This document shows positions 1-10,000 of a stretch of 64,000 nucleotides of DNA, piece by piece. The stretch covers positions 124,001 through 188,000 of the forward strand of contig CAKOYB010000001.1 in the NCBI GenBank assembly GCA_934130435.1, given 5' to 3'. A program made the translations under genes and the position numbers. The first letter of the stretch is position 1; every line of letters begins with the position of its first letter. The notes under the pieces were generated by a model. It had not been told where the DNA came from. It ran no database searches and was given only the letters and a program-made list of their open reading frames with translations. The DNA comes from an uncultured Clostridia bacterium. GTDB lineage: Bacteria > Bacillota > Clostridia > TANB77 > CAG-508.

Positions 1-306
1 GATGGAACTACGGGAGCACCAGTTTTGTATGCTAATATTCCAATAGTAAGCGTAAAAGAAGAAGCAAAAGAAGAAGTAAAAAAAGCAAAAGCCGAGACAG
101 AAAAAAATAATAAGAAAAATGAAGCAACAAGTAAGTCTAATAAATCAGAACCAAAGACTAAAACAGAAGGCAAAAAAGCTGATAAAGATCAAGAAGAAAA
201 TGGCGAAAAAAAAGAAGAGAAAATAGAGGCAATTGAAAAGGCAGAAGAAATAGTAGAAGAAATAAAAGAAGAAGCTAAAGAAGATAGTAAAGATAAAAAA
301 GAATAA
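1..306 (+). CDS. C-terminal part of an unidentified protein with a long Lys/Glu-rich tail
   Basis: The reading frame is open from the first base, so the gene starts upstream of the window; its stop is at 304-306. The first ~15 residues (DGTTGAPVLYANIPI) are ordinary. The remaining ~85 are almost only K, E, A, N, D and S and should form a charged, disordered or coiled-coil tail. The APVxYANIP piece faintly resembles the end of a penicillin-binding-protein transpeptidase domain (AAPVFxxI). A class B PBP would suit the following rodA gene, but this is a guess. No signal or membrane segment lies in the visible part. Confidence 0.6.
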   Translation, partial: DGTTGAPVLYANIPIVSVKEEAKEEVKKAKAETEKNNKKNEATSKSNKSEPKTKTEGKKADKDQEENGEKKEEKIEAIEKAEEIVEEIKEEAKEDSKDKKE

Positions 307-350
307 GTGGCCATGTTCTCACTGTTTAGTTGGTGCGAATGGAGGTTAAA

Positions 351-1460
351 ATGAAAAAGAGATTTATGCGAAATGCAGAATGGATTATTTTAGCATGTAG
401 CATTATATTGCTAATTGTAGGATTAATTGCATTATATTCTGCTACCGGAGAAAGCAATAATCTAGAGTTTAAAAGACAAATTCAATGGTTTATAATTAGC
501 ATTCCAATATTTATTACAGTAATGTTAATAGATTACAATACATTAGCAAAAATATCCCCATTCTTTTATGTACTATTCATATGTTTATTAATTGCAGTGT
601 TATTTACAGAGCCAATAAATGGGGCGAAGAGCTGGTTTAAAATAAGTAAAACATTAAGTTTTCAACCAAGTGAGTTTGCAAAGATATTTGTTATAATGCT
701 TATGGCTGAAGCCATTGTAAAAGTTCAACAATATAATAAAAATGATATAAATAGAATTACAAAACTGATTCTAGTTTTAATGATTGCCATAATTCCAACG
801 ATACTAATTATTTTACAACCAGATTATGGAACTGCAATGGCATATATTGTAGCAACTGCATTAATGTTATTTGTATCAGGAATAGATAAAAAATATATCT
901 TAATAGTGTCGTTAATAATAGTTGTTACTCTACCTATTTTGTATATGTTTGTTCTTCCAGAACATGCAAAAACTAGAATACAAGTTTTTATGAATCCAGA
1001 AAGTGATCCACGTGGAGCGGGATATAATATAATTCAATCTAAGTTAGCGATTGGTGCAGGTCAATTATTTGGAATGGGTATATTAAAAGGAAATCAAACG
1101 CAATTAGGATTTTTGTATCCTAAAACTACTGACTTTATATTCTCTGTCATAGGAGAAGAATTAGGTTTTCTTGCAGGTGCCGCAATTATAATACTATATA
1201 TGATAATGATTACTAAAGCGATATATGTTGCTAAAACAGCTAAGAACGATTTAGGATCTTACATCTCAATTGGAATTGCAGGAATGTTCTTGTTTCACAT
1301 GATTGAAAATATTGGGATGACAATGGGTCTTTTGCCAATAACAGGTGTTCCACTCCCATTTGTAAGTTATGGTGGAAGTGCATTATTAACAAATTTTATT
1401 GCAATTGCAATGCTGATTAATATTAGTGGAAGAAGACAAAAAACATTGTTCCTTGGCTAA
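351..1460 (+). CDS. rodA: SEDS peptidoglycan polymerase (RodA/FtsW/SpoVE family)
   Basis: This multi-span membrane protein of 369 residues is of the SEDS family, which polymerises lipid II into glycan strands together with a class B penicillin-binding protein. Visible family marks are FQPSEFAK after the third or fourth helix, the QPDYGTAM segment, and the C-terminal PLPFVSYGGSAL block. About ten hydrophobic helices run through it. ATG 351 is preferred because GGAGG lies six bases upstream; a GTG at 330 would add seven residues without such a site. It follows the truncated gene by 44 bp. Assignment as RodA rather than FtsW or SpoVE is by overall similarity only. Confidence 0.88.
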   Translation: MKKRFMRNAEWIILACSIILLIVGLIALYSATGESNNLEFKRQIQWFIISIPIFITVMLIDYNTLAKISPFFYVLFICLLIAVLFTEPINGAKSWFKISKTLSFQPSEFAKIFVIMLMAEAIVKVQQYNKNDINRITKLILVLMIAIIPTILIILQPDYGTAMAYIVATALMLFVSGIDKKYILIVSLIIVVTLPILYMFVLPEHAKTRIQVFMNPESDPRGAGYNIIQSKLAIGAGQLFGMGILKGNQTQLGFLYPKTTDFIFSVIGEELGFLAGAAIIILYMIMITKAIYVAKTAKNDLGSYISIGIAGMFLFHMIENIGMTMGLLPITGVPLPFVSYGGSALLTNFIAIAMLINISGRRQKTLFLG

Positions 1461-1481
1461 AGTAAGAAAGAAGTAGTAAAA

Positions 1482-2492
1482 ATGTATATTAAAAAAATTA
1501 AAATAGGAAATGTTGAATTAGAAAATAATATTTTATTAGCTCCAATGGCAGGTATAACAGACCTGCCATTTAGATTAATAACCCGAAAGTATGGAAAACC
1601 AGGATTGGTATGTACTGAAATGGTTAGTGCTAAAGCTATTTTTTATAATGATGAAAAAACTAAAAAACTTCTTGATATGAAAGGCGAAAAACGCCCAGTA
1701 GCAGTACAAATATTTGGGAGTGAAATAGAATCCTTAGTGTATGCTGCAAAGTATGTAGAAAAACTCGCAGATATTATAGACATAAATATGGGGTGTCCTG
1801 CCCCTAAAGTTGTAAAGAATGGTGATGGTTCAAAATTATTATTGAATTTAGATTTGGCACAAAGCATTGTATCAGAAGTAGTAAAAGCGGTAAAGAAACC
1901 TGTAACAGTTAAATATAGAAAAGGATGGAACTCTTCAAATATTGTTGCCGTTGAAGCAGCAAAAAGGTTTCAAGATGCTGGGGCATCTGCAATAACAATT
2001 CATGGTAGGACAAGAGAAGAGTTTTATTCTGGAAAGGCGGATCTAGATATAATAAGAAAAGTAAAAGAAAGTGTAAGCATTCCAGTAATAGGAAATGGAG
2101 ACGTAATAGATACAAAATCAGCAAAAGAAATGTTTGACTATACTGGAGTTGATGCAATAATGATTGGCAGAGCTTCAATTGGAAATCCATGGATTTTTAA
2201 TAAAATTATTAAAGAACTAAATGAAATTAGAAAAGAAGAATTAGAATCAATATTAGATATAAATAAAATAGGTTATAAAGAACGTTTAAATGTAATAATT
2301 GAACATTTGGAACTTGAAATAGCTCAAAAAGGGGAAATAACAGGAATAAGAGAAATGAGAAAACATATATCAGCATATACTAAAAATTTACCAGACTCAT
2401 CAATCTTTAGAAATGAAATGAATAAAATAGATAAAAAGGATGCACTGCTTGACTTTATTAGAGAGTATTTTAGAATGTTAGAATTAGTCTAA
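1482..2492 (+). CDS. dus: tRNA-dihydrouridine synthase (DusB-like)
   Basis: A FMN-dependent enzyme that reduces uridines in the tRNA D-loop. The N-terminus carries the TIM-barrel start LAPMAGITDLPFR, the catalytic-cysteine motif NMGCPAPKVVKNGDGS (~residue 100), the flavin/tRNA-contact ITIHGRTREEFYSG, and the phosphate-binding IGNGDVIDT and VDAIMIGRASIGNPW. Length (336 aa) is normal. The gene starts 21 bp after rodA and is probably co-transcribed with it. A perfect hairpin follows the stop. Confidence 0.95.
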   Translation: MYIKKIKIGNVELENNILLAPMAGITDLPFRLITRKYGKPGLVCTEMVSAKAIFYNDEKTKKLLDMKGEKRPVAVQIFGSEIESLVYAAKYVEKLADIIDINMGCPAPKVVKNGDGSKLLLNLDLAQSIVSEVVKAVKKPVTVKYRKGWNSSNIVAVEAAKRFQDAGASAITIHGRTREEFYSGKADLDIIRKVKESVSIPVIGNGDVIDTKSAKEMFDYTGVDAIMIGRASIGNPWIFNKIIKELNEIRKEELESILDINKIGYKERLNVIIEHLELEIAQKGEITGIREMRKHISAYTKNLPDSSIFRNEMNKIDKKDALLDFIREYFRMLELV

Positions 2493-2506
2493 ATTAAATA
2501 AAATAG

Positions 2507-2557
2507 AATATAAATTAAAGGAATAGAATTTTAAATTCTATTCCTTTAATTTATATT
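2507..2557 (+). terminator. Perfect 25-bp inverted repeat after dus
   Basis: The arms 2507-2531 and 2533-2557 are exact reverse complements with essentially no loop. The right arm contains a CCTTTAATTT tract, so it can act as a terminator of the rodA-dus unit. It ends 13 bp before the next start codon, so the hairpin also sits close to the next gene's ribosome binding site. Confidence 0.7.
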
Positions 2558-2570
2558 AATGGAGGCTATA

Positions 2571-3236
2571 ATGAATAAAAAGAAAATTTTAATAATAGTT
2601 TTAATTTTGATGTTATTGTTAATATTAACATTTTTTATAAAAAATAATTATAAAAAGCTATCAATTGGAAATAATATAAATAAATCAACAGAAAGTGTTA
2701 TAGAGTATATTTTAAATGTTAATTCGTTTGAAGCTGAAATTGAAGTAGAAGTTAATTCAAATAAAAATACTAATAAATACGAGATAAAGCAAAAATATTC
2801 ATCACCAAATTTTTCAAATCAAGTAATAAATAAACCAGATGATATTAATGGACTAAGTATAAAATTTGATGGAAACAACCTTACAATAGAAAATTCAAAA
2901 CTTAGTTTAACAAAAATTTATGAAAACTACCAATATTTAAATAATAATTGTCTGTGGCTAAACTCATTTATTGATGAATACAAAATGGGAGAAAATAAAA
3001 AAGTATTAGATAGAGAAAACGAGATACTACTAGAAGTCTACAATAAAGAAAGTATATATAATTATAAAAAAGTATTGCATATAGATAAAAATACAGCAAA
3101 ACCTACTAAATTAGAAGTAACTGATAATAACAAAAAAAACAGAATTTACATAATATATAAAAAGATAGAATTAAATAGTACAAGTAAAAATGAAGTTTTA
3201 GCATTTAAATTAAATAGAGATGAAATAGAGCTTTAA
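2571..3236 (+). CDS. Membrane-anchored protein with a LolA-like beta domain
   Basis: This 221-residue protein begins with a basic end and one hydrophobic helix (residues ~5-25) without a lipobox cysteine, then a soluble domain outside the membrane. The soluble part reads SVIEYILNVNSFEAEIEVEV followed by alternating beta strands and a late block about converting a fitted constant (TAKPTKLEVTDN). That layout matches LolA/LppX-like lipoprotein folds seen in clostridial sporulation and germination proteins. ATG 2571 is chosen because GGAGG lies just upstream. It precedes mazF by 54 bp. The function is not known and the fold call is inference. Confidence 0.6.
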   Translation: MNKKKILIIVLILMLLLILTFFIKNNYKKLSIGNNINKSTESVIEYILNVNSFEAEIEVEVNSNKNTNKYEIKQKYSSPNFSNQVINKPDDINGLSIKFDGNNLTIENSKLSLTKIYENYQYLNNNCLWLNSFIDEYKMGENKKVLDRENEILLEVYNKESIYNYKKVLHIDKNTAKPTKLEVTDNNKKNRIYIIYKKIELNSTSKNEVLAFKLNRDEIEL

Positions 3237-3290
3237 TTTACTATTTTAAAATATATCTTTATCACACAAAACATACTAGGAGTGGATAAA

Positions 3291-3635
3291 ATGATAGTGA
3301 AAAGAGGAGATATGTTTTATGCAGATCTAAGTCCTGTAGTAGGCTCTGAACAAGGAGGAATAAGGCCAGTATTAATAGTACAAAACGATGTGGGAAATAA
3401 ATATAGTCCAACAGTTATAGCTGCAGCAATTACTTCTCAAACTGGAAAAAATAAATTACCCACACATATAGCAATAGACTCAAGGGAATATGGATTAAAG
3501 TCTGATTCAGTTGTATTAGCTGAACAGATTAGAACAATAGATAAAAGTAGGCTTAAAGAAAAGATTGGGCATATAGAAGATGAAGAAACATTAGATAAGA
3601 TTAATAATGCAATAGGAGTAAGCTTTGGACTTTAA
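3291..3635 (+). CDS. mazF: MazF/PemK-family mRNA interferase (EndoA-like)
   Basis: A ribosome-independent, sequence-specific RNase toxin of the MazF family, 114 aa. Diagnostic blocks are KRGDMFYADLSPVVGSEQGGIRPVLIVQND, with the conserved RG, P and RPV residues, the strand TVIAAAITSQ, and LAEQIRTIDKSRL near the end. The ribosome binding site AGGAG is 9 bp before ATG 3291. In Bacillus the cognate antitoxin gene precedes the toxin. Here the preceding gene is a LolA-like membrane protein, and no short antitoxin reading frame is visible between them or downstream. Confidence 0.95.
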   Translation: MIVKRGDMFYADLSPVVGSEQGGIRPVLIVQNDVGNKYSPTVIAAAITSQTGKNKLPTHIAIDSREYGLKSDSVVLAEQIRTIDKSRLKEKIGHIEDEETLDKINNAIGVSFGL

Positions 3636-3662
3636 TTATGAGAACCGTATGGTTCTCATAAT
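3635..3662 (+). terminator. Hairpin terminator after mazF
   Basis: Twelve-base arms ATTATGAGAACC and GGTTCTCATAAT enclose GTAT. The left arm starts on the last base of the mazF stop codon. The following T-tract is weak (TGACTTT). Confidence 0.75.
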
Positions 3663-3721
3663 TGACTTTAGAAGAGAAAAAATGTTATAATTGATTGGTA
3701 TTAAAGTAAAAGAGGTATTAT

Positions 3722-4714
3722 ATGAAGGATAAAATAATAAATAATATAAAGAAGTATAACTTAATAGAAAATGGCGATAAAGTAATTGTTGGAGTTTCTG
3801 GTGGGCCAGATTCTATTTCATTATTAGATGTTTTGTTAAAGATAAAAAAAGAAGAGATAATAAATTTTAATTTGATAGTTTGCCATGTTAATCACATGAT
3901 TAGAAAAGAAGCTGGTGATGATGAGGAATATGTTAAAAACTACTGTAAAAAAAATAACATTACCTTTTACTCAAAAAAAATTGAGGTTGAGAAAATTGCA
4001 AAACAAGAGAAAATTGGAACAGAAGAGGCGGGAAGGAAAGAAAGATATAACTTCTTTTATGATATATTAAAAAAAGAAAATGCAAACAAAATTGCAACAG
4101 CTCATACTAAAAATGACAATGTTGAAACGGTTCTTATGAATATTATTAGGGGAAGTAGTACTAGTGGATTAGTTGGAATTGAACCGATAAGAGAAAAACT
4201 TATTAGACCATTATTTAACTGTGAAAGAAAAGAAATAGAAAAATATTGCAAAGAGAATAATTTAAATCCTAGAATAGATAAAACAAATTTTGAGAATACA
4301 TATACACGAAACAAAATTAGAAATATGCTTATTCCGTATATACAACAAAATTTTAATCCTAATATTATTGACTCAATTGATAGATTATCAAGTCTTGCAA
4401 AAGAAGAAAATAAATATATGGAAAATACAGTTATTAAGTGCTTTCAGGATTTGAAAATAGAAGATAAAGAAATAGAAGGCAATGTAATAGTGTTAGATCT
4501 GAAAAAATTTAATAGTTTAGAAGGAGTAATAAAAAATAGAATTGTGTTATATACTATAAATGTACTTTTAGGTACTAGAAAAGGAATTGAAAAGAAAAAT
4601 ATAGATGACATAATTAAGTTGTGTAGTAATAATATTGGAAATAAATTTTTAATACCTACAAAAGGATTAAAAATTTTAGTAAAAAGTAAAAAAATTTTTT
4701 TTATTCCAATGTAG
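3722..4714 (+). CDS. tilS: tRNA(Ile)-lysidine synthetase
   Basis: An ATP-dependent PP-loop ligase that attaches lysine to C34 of the CAU-anticodon tRNA-Ile so that it reads AUA. The PP-loop is VSGGPDSISLLD (~residues 25-36). The conserved HTKNDNVETVLMNIIRGSS and the late ENTYTRNKIRN block are present. At 330 aa it has the core and a short C-terminus. The conserved arginine in TRN is encoded by CGA, which shows that CGA is read as arginine here. AUA codons are very common in this genome, so the enzyme should be essential. The ribosome binding site GAGG lies 6 bp before ATG 3722. Confidence 0.95.
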   Translation: MKDKIINNIKKYNLIENGDKVIVGVSGGPDSISLLDVLLKIKKEEIINFNLIVCHVNHMIRKEAGDDEEYVKNYCKKNNITFYSKKIEVEKIAKQEKIGTEEAGRKERYNFFYDILKKENANKIATAHTKNDNVETVLMNIIRGSSTSGLVGIEPIREKLIRPLFNCERKEIEKYCKENNLNPRIDKTNFENTYTRNKIRNMLIPYIQQNFNPNIIDSIDRLSSLAKEENKYMENTVIKCFQDLKIEDKEIEGNVIVLDLKKFNSLEGVIKNRIVLYTINVLLGTRKGIEKKNIDDIIKLCSNNIGNKFLIPTKGLKILVKSKKIFFIPM

Positions 4715-4856
4715 ACTATCCGTAAGAAATCGATTGATACAGTAAGAATGCAAGGAAAAAACTTTTTAAAAAAGTATTGAAATAAAAAAAATACTGTGCT
4801 ATATAATATAAAGATTAGTTTGACACTGAATATAGCGTTTAAAGGAGGATAAAACT

Positions 4857-6668
4857 TTGAAGAGTAAATTAAAAACATTTGCAGTATGGTTAATACTGGG
4901 TATTATTTTTATAGTGATAATTTCATCTATAATGGAAAATTCTAATACTAAAATTAGTTATTCAGATTTGATTAATAAAATGGAAGCAGGAGAAATTAAG
5001 AAAATAGAGCTTAGTTCGGATGGTGCTTCTGCACAAGTTATGGTACAAGGAGATAATATACCAAAAGAAGTTAAGATTCCTAATGTTGAAAGCTTTATGG
5101 ATTATACAAATAATATATTAAAAGATGGAAAAGTAGAGTTTAATAAAAAATCAGCATCAGTGTTTATGGTTTTATTAAATTTAATCTCTCCATTAGGCTT
5201 AGTTGTTGTTTTAGTTATATTCTGGTTTATACTAATGAATAATGCTTCTTCACAAGGAGGAGCAGGTAAAACAATGTCATTTGGAAGGAGCAGAGCTAGA
5301 ATGACCTCACCAGATGATAAGAACAAAGTAACATTTAAAGATGTTGCGGGAGTAGATGAAGAAAAAGAAGAATTAGAAGAAATAGTAGAATTTTTAAAGA
5401 ATCCTAGGAAGTTTACAGAAATGGGAGCTAGAATACCAAAAGGAGTATTATTAGTTGGCCAACCTGGAACTGGTAAGACTTTACTTGCAAAAGCAGTAGC
5501 TGGAGAAGCTGGTGTGCCATTCTTTATAATGAGTGGATCAGACTTTGTTGAAATGTTTGTCGGAGTTGGAGCATCAAGAGTTAGAGATTTGTTTGAACAG
5601 GCTAAAAAGAATGCACCATGTATAATATTTATTGACGAAATTGATGCTGTAGGACGTCAAAGAGGAGCAGGACTTGGCGGAGGACATGACGAAAGAGAAC
5701 AAACACTAAATCAACTATTAGTAGAAATGGATGGATTTGGAACTAATGAAGGTGTTATTGTACTTGCAGCAACTAACAGACCAGATGTATTAGATAAAGC
5801 ATTACTAAGACCAGGAAGATTTGATAGACAAATTGTAGTTCCAGCACCAGATGTATTGGCAAGAGAAAGAATCTTAGAAGTTCATTCAAAGAATAAAAAA
5901 TTAGCAGATGATGTTGATTTTAAAACAATTGCAAAAAACACTTCTGGATTTTCAGGAGCAGATTTAGAGAATGTATTAAATGAAGCAGCATTACTTGCAG
6001 CAAGAAGAGATTTAAAACAAATTGGAATGGCTGAAATTGAAGATGCAATGGTTAAGGTAACTATGGGACCTGAGAAAAAAACTAGAGTTAGAAGCCAAAA
6101 GGAAAATAAATTAGTTGCTTACCATGAAGCGGGTCATGCAGTTGTAAGCAGATTTTTAGAAACTCAAGATGCAGTTCACCAAATATCTATCGTTCCTAGA
6201 GGACTTGCCGGTGGTTATACTATGTATAGGCCAACTGAAGATAAATCATTTATGTCTAAGACAGAAATGGAAGAGCAAATAGTTTCGCTACTTGGAGGAA
6301 GAGTTGCAGAAAAATTAATTTTAAATGACATTTCAACAGGTGCAAGTAATGATATAGAACGTGCGTCAAAAATTGCAAGAGACATGGTTACTAAATATGG
6401 AATGAGCGATAGAGTTGGTTCAATTATGTTTGGATCTGGGCAAGAAGAAGTATTCCTAGGCAGAGACTTTGCACAATCTAAAAACTACTCAGAAGAAACA
6501 GCAGGAATTATTGATGAAGAAACAAAAGCAATTATAGATAAAGCATATAATAGAGCATTAAAAATATTAAGTGAAAATGTTGATAAACTACACAAAGTTG
6601 CAGGAATTCTTCTTGAAAAAGAAAAAATAGATGGAGAAGAATTTGATAGAATATTTGAAGAAGAATAA
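4857..6668 (+). CDS. ftsH: ATP-dependent zinc metalloprotease FtsH
   Basis: A membrane-bound AAA+ protease (603 aa) that degrades membrane and regulatory proteins. It has two N-terminal membrane helices (~5-25 and ~100-125) around a small extracytoplasmic domain. These are followed by the AAA module with Walker A GQPGTGKT (~residue 200), Walker B IIFIDEID, pore motif [15 protein letters not shown] and the [21 protein letters not shown]. The zinc site HEAGH lies near residue 423. The start is TTG 4857, preceded by AAAGGAGG; a TATAAT at 4802-4807 may be its -10 box. A hairpin terminator follows the stop. Confidence 0.97.
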   Translation: MKSKLKTFAVWLILGIIFIVIISSIMENSNTKISYSDLINKMEAGEIKKIELSSDGASAQVMVQGDNIPKEVKIPNVESFMDYTNNILKDGKVEFNKKSASVFMVLLNLISPLGLVVVLVIFWFILMNNASSQGGAGKTMSFGRSRARMTSPDDKNKVTFKDVAGVDEEKEELEEIVEFLKNPRKFTEMGARIPKGVLLVGQPGTGKTLLAKAVAGEAGVPFFIMSGSDFVEMFVGVGASRVRDLFEQAKKNAPCIIFIDEIDAVGRQRGAGLGGGHDEREQTLNQLLVEMDGFGTNEGVIVLAATNRPDVLDKALLRPGRFDRQIVVPAPDVLARERILEVHSKNKKLADDVDFKTIAKNTSGFSGADLENVLNEAALLAARRDLKQIGMAEIEDAMVKVTMGPEKKTRVRSQKENKLVAYHEAGHAVVSRFLETQDAVHQISIVPRGLAGGYTMYRPTEDKSFMSKTEMEEQIVSLLGGRVAEKLILNDISTGASNDIERASKIARDMVTKYGMSDRVGSIMFGSGQEEVFLGRDFAQSKNYSEETAGIIDEETKAIIDKAYNRALKILSENVDKLHKVAGILLEKEKIDGEEFDRIFEEE

Positions 6669-6687
6669 ACATAAAATAGAATATATA

Positions 6688-6722
6688 AAAAATGACTGTT
6701 GAAATTAATCACAGTCATTTTT
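6688..6722 (+). terminator. Rho-independent terminator of ftsH
   Basis: The arms AAAAATGACTGT and ACAGTCATTTTT flank an 11-base loop, and the right arm runs into a T-tract (TTTTTCTT). Confidence 0.88.
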
Positions 6723-6974
6723 CTTATTAGGAGTCATAATAAATAATTTTTGATGTTACATATGCAAAAAAACTAATTGTGATATACGAAATCTCAAACA
6801 TTTACGCAAACAAGACTTTTTAAATCTTTTTTACATAATAAGTTGAAAAAAACATAAAAATGTTATATAATTGAAATATATGGGGTTTTGAATTTATGAA
6901 CCCTAAAAGATGACATTCCGTAGGGCATTTTTTAGAGCATTTTAAAACATTTAAAATGGCTATAAATAGCCCTA

Positions 6975-7003
6975 TTGACAGATATAAAAAAATTAAATAT
7001 ATT
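6975..7003 (+). promoter_or_regulatory. Sigma-A-type promoter of the large adhesin gene
   Basis: TTGACA at 6975-6980 and TATATT at 6998-7003 are separated by 17 bp. This is the last part of a 366-bp gap after ftsH. Upstream in the gap are a GGGTTTTGAATTTATGAACCC hairpin-like segment near 6882 and a TGGCTATAAATAGCC palindrome near 6957. I recognised no known riboswitch there. Confidence 0.8.
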
Positions 7004-7034
7004 ATATTAGGATAATTATAAAAAGGTGGTAGAG

Positions 7035-10000
7035 ATGAAGTTGAAAAAGAAAACTTTTTTACTAGTATTTATGATGTTATTTTTATTTGGACTAAACTTT
7101 AATAAAAGTTTGGCCACAGATTTAACTGATATGAAAGACGTAAGCAGATATAATTTAAAGGAAGTTACAAAAGCAAACTCGGTATTTAATACATTAAGCT
7201 TTTCAAAAGTAACACCTATTACGTTAAAGATTAAAGAGAGTAACTATAAAACTAACAATGGTAAGGTTTATTGGAGCATACAAGAATCAAATGGAGACAA
7301 CGACTACGATTTTTATTGTTTAAACCTTTCTAGAGGATTTGGAGCTCCTGATGGAAATATCAGTAGTAACAATACAAAGGAATATAAAAACACAATTGAA
7401 GCTAGTGACTCTAATTTTAATACATATACAGGAATATCTGATGAAATAAAAAATAAGATTTTGTGGATATTGGATCAAACACCATCAAAAGAAAATATAA
7501 ATGAATTACTTGAAAAGGCAAGTAGTAAACTAACTAAAGAAGAGTGTGGTACAAAATATGATTTTGTTAAAGCTGATATGATAGAAAATACTAGAGAATC
7601 AACAAAATTATCTTTTGATGATATAAAAATAATTGAGCAAATTGCAATATGGAATTATACAAACCCAGAAAGTGTCTTTAAAAATACAATAGAAGCTATA
7701 TGCGACAATAATGGGGATCAAATTTCTGGCAAAATGGATGAGAATATAGATACTGATGGCTATGGTACATATGCTTGGAATGGAACTATACTACAATTTA
7801 AAATTAATGCTATTTATAGATATTTTGTAGATGGCGCAAATGAAGTATCTTCAACATATGAACAAAAAATACCAGAAGTAAGTATTGGCAATGAAAATGT
7901 AGCTGTGGTAGAAAAAGACGAAAGCTTTATTGTTGGACCATTTGAATTAAATGCTAAAAATGCTGAAGTAATTAGTAACATACAAGCAGAGGTTACTCCA
8001 AGCAGCTATGTTTTATTAGATAGTAAAGAAAATGAAGTTGAAAACAACAATTTTGAAAAGGTTTTAGGACAAAGCTTTTATATAAAAATAAACAAGAATA
8101 CAATTAGCAGTACAACAAATCTTAATATAAAAATTAAAGTTAAATACTCTATAAGAAATATTGAGTTTTTAACTAATACAGATGATTATATGAATACGCA
8201 ACCAGTTGCTTTAGTGAGAAAAGAAGATAAAGAAATAGATTTAAATGCTACTAAAAAGATTGAAATGACAGAGATAAAAGTTGAAAAGAAATGGGAAGAT
8301 GCTAATGATCAAGATGGAAAAAGACCTTCATCAATAGAAGTTCAATTATATAAAAATGAAAAAGCATTTGGAGATGTTATAGTTTTAAACGAGAAAAATA
8401 AGTGGAACTATACATGGAGCAAATTATTAGGAAAAAATGAAGAATATAGTGTTAAAGAATTAGATAGCAACGGAAAAGTTGTAAGTAATGGCGGAAAATT
8501 AAATAATGATTATATAGCAGATTATGTGACTGAAGGAACAAAAACAATAATAACTAATACACATATTCCAGAAAAAGTTAACAAAACTGTTAATAAGAGT
8601 TGGAATGATGCTAATAACCAAGATGGAAAAAGACCAAGTCAAGTAATTATAAATTTGCTAAAGAAAGTTGACGGTGTTGTTCAAAGTACAAATAAAACAG
8701 CAGTTTTAAGTGATGCAAATGGATGGAAGTATACTTTTGAAGACCTAGACAAATATGAAGACGGAAAAGAAATAGAGTATATAGTAAAAGAAGAAATACC
8801 AAATGAGTATACAACAAATGAACAAGAAAAAAGTTTTAAAACTGTAGATGAAGTAACAATAATAAATAATTATATGCCGGGAACTGTAAACAAGACAGTA
8901 AATAAGATATGGGATGATGAAGATAATACGGATGGAAGTAGACCAGAGACAGTAACTGTTCAATTATTTAAAAATGGTATTCCAGAAGGAAATCCTGTAG
9001 AACTAAATAAAGAAAACAACTGGACACATACTTGGATAGGACTTCCAGAAAAACAAAATGGAGAAAAAATTATTTACACAGTTAAAGAAGTAAAAGTTGG
9101 AGATACAGATGTCTCACAAAACAATGATGCTAAAGGATATACAGTAAGTTATAGTTCAGATAATTTTAATGATACAAATGAAATAACTATTACAAATAAA
9201 CATGTTCCTGAAAAAATTAATAAAACAGTTAAGAAAATCTGGGCTGATTCAGAAGATAGAGATAAGTTAAGACCTAAAAATATAAAAGTACAATTATTTA
9301 ATAATGATAACCAAAAAGTTGGAGAACCAATTATATTAAGTGAAACAAATAATTGGTCATATGAGTGGAAAAATTTACAAAAACAAAAAGATGGTAAAGA
9401 AATAACATATATTGTTAAAGAGCTAAATGAAAATAATGAACCAGTAGAAAATGGCGATTTATATAATGCTAATTATACAACAACATATAGTGAAGATACA
9501 TTCACAATTACTAATACACATAAGGCTATAGATTTAGCATTAAGAAAGTTCATTATTGCTGTAAATGACAAAGAAATAATGGATTCAAATGGAGAGTATT
9601 CAAGAGAACCAAAAGTTGATTTATCTACATTGGCTAACGGAACTGCAGAATATAAACATAAGAAAGATCCAGTGAGTGTAGAAGTTGGAGATATTGTTAC
9701 ATATATAATCAGGGTATATAACGAAGGAGACCAAGACGCATATGTTTCAGAGATTACTGATAATTTACCAGAATACCTAGAATTTGTTAGTGATGATGAA
9801 ACAAATAAAAAATACTTATGGGAATATGTAGATGAAAGTGAGAAGAAACTATTAACACAAGTTACATCAATGGATAGTGCAACAGGAGAAAGCCTATATA
9901 TGAACAGACAAAATGGACAGTTAATATCAGGACATCAAGATGGAAAAGAATTAGATTATATAGATGTAAAAATAAGATGCAAGGTTGTTGAGAATGTACC

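Noticed and set aside
6880..6935. A cyclic-di-GMP or other riboswitch upstream of the adhesin gene
   Set aside because: There is a hairpin-like segment, but I could not match the conserved core of any class.
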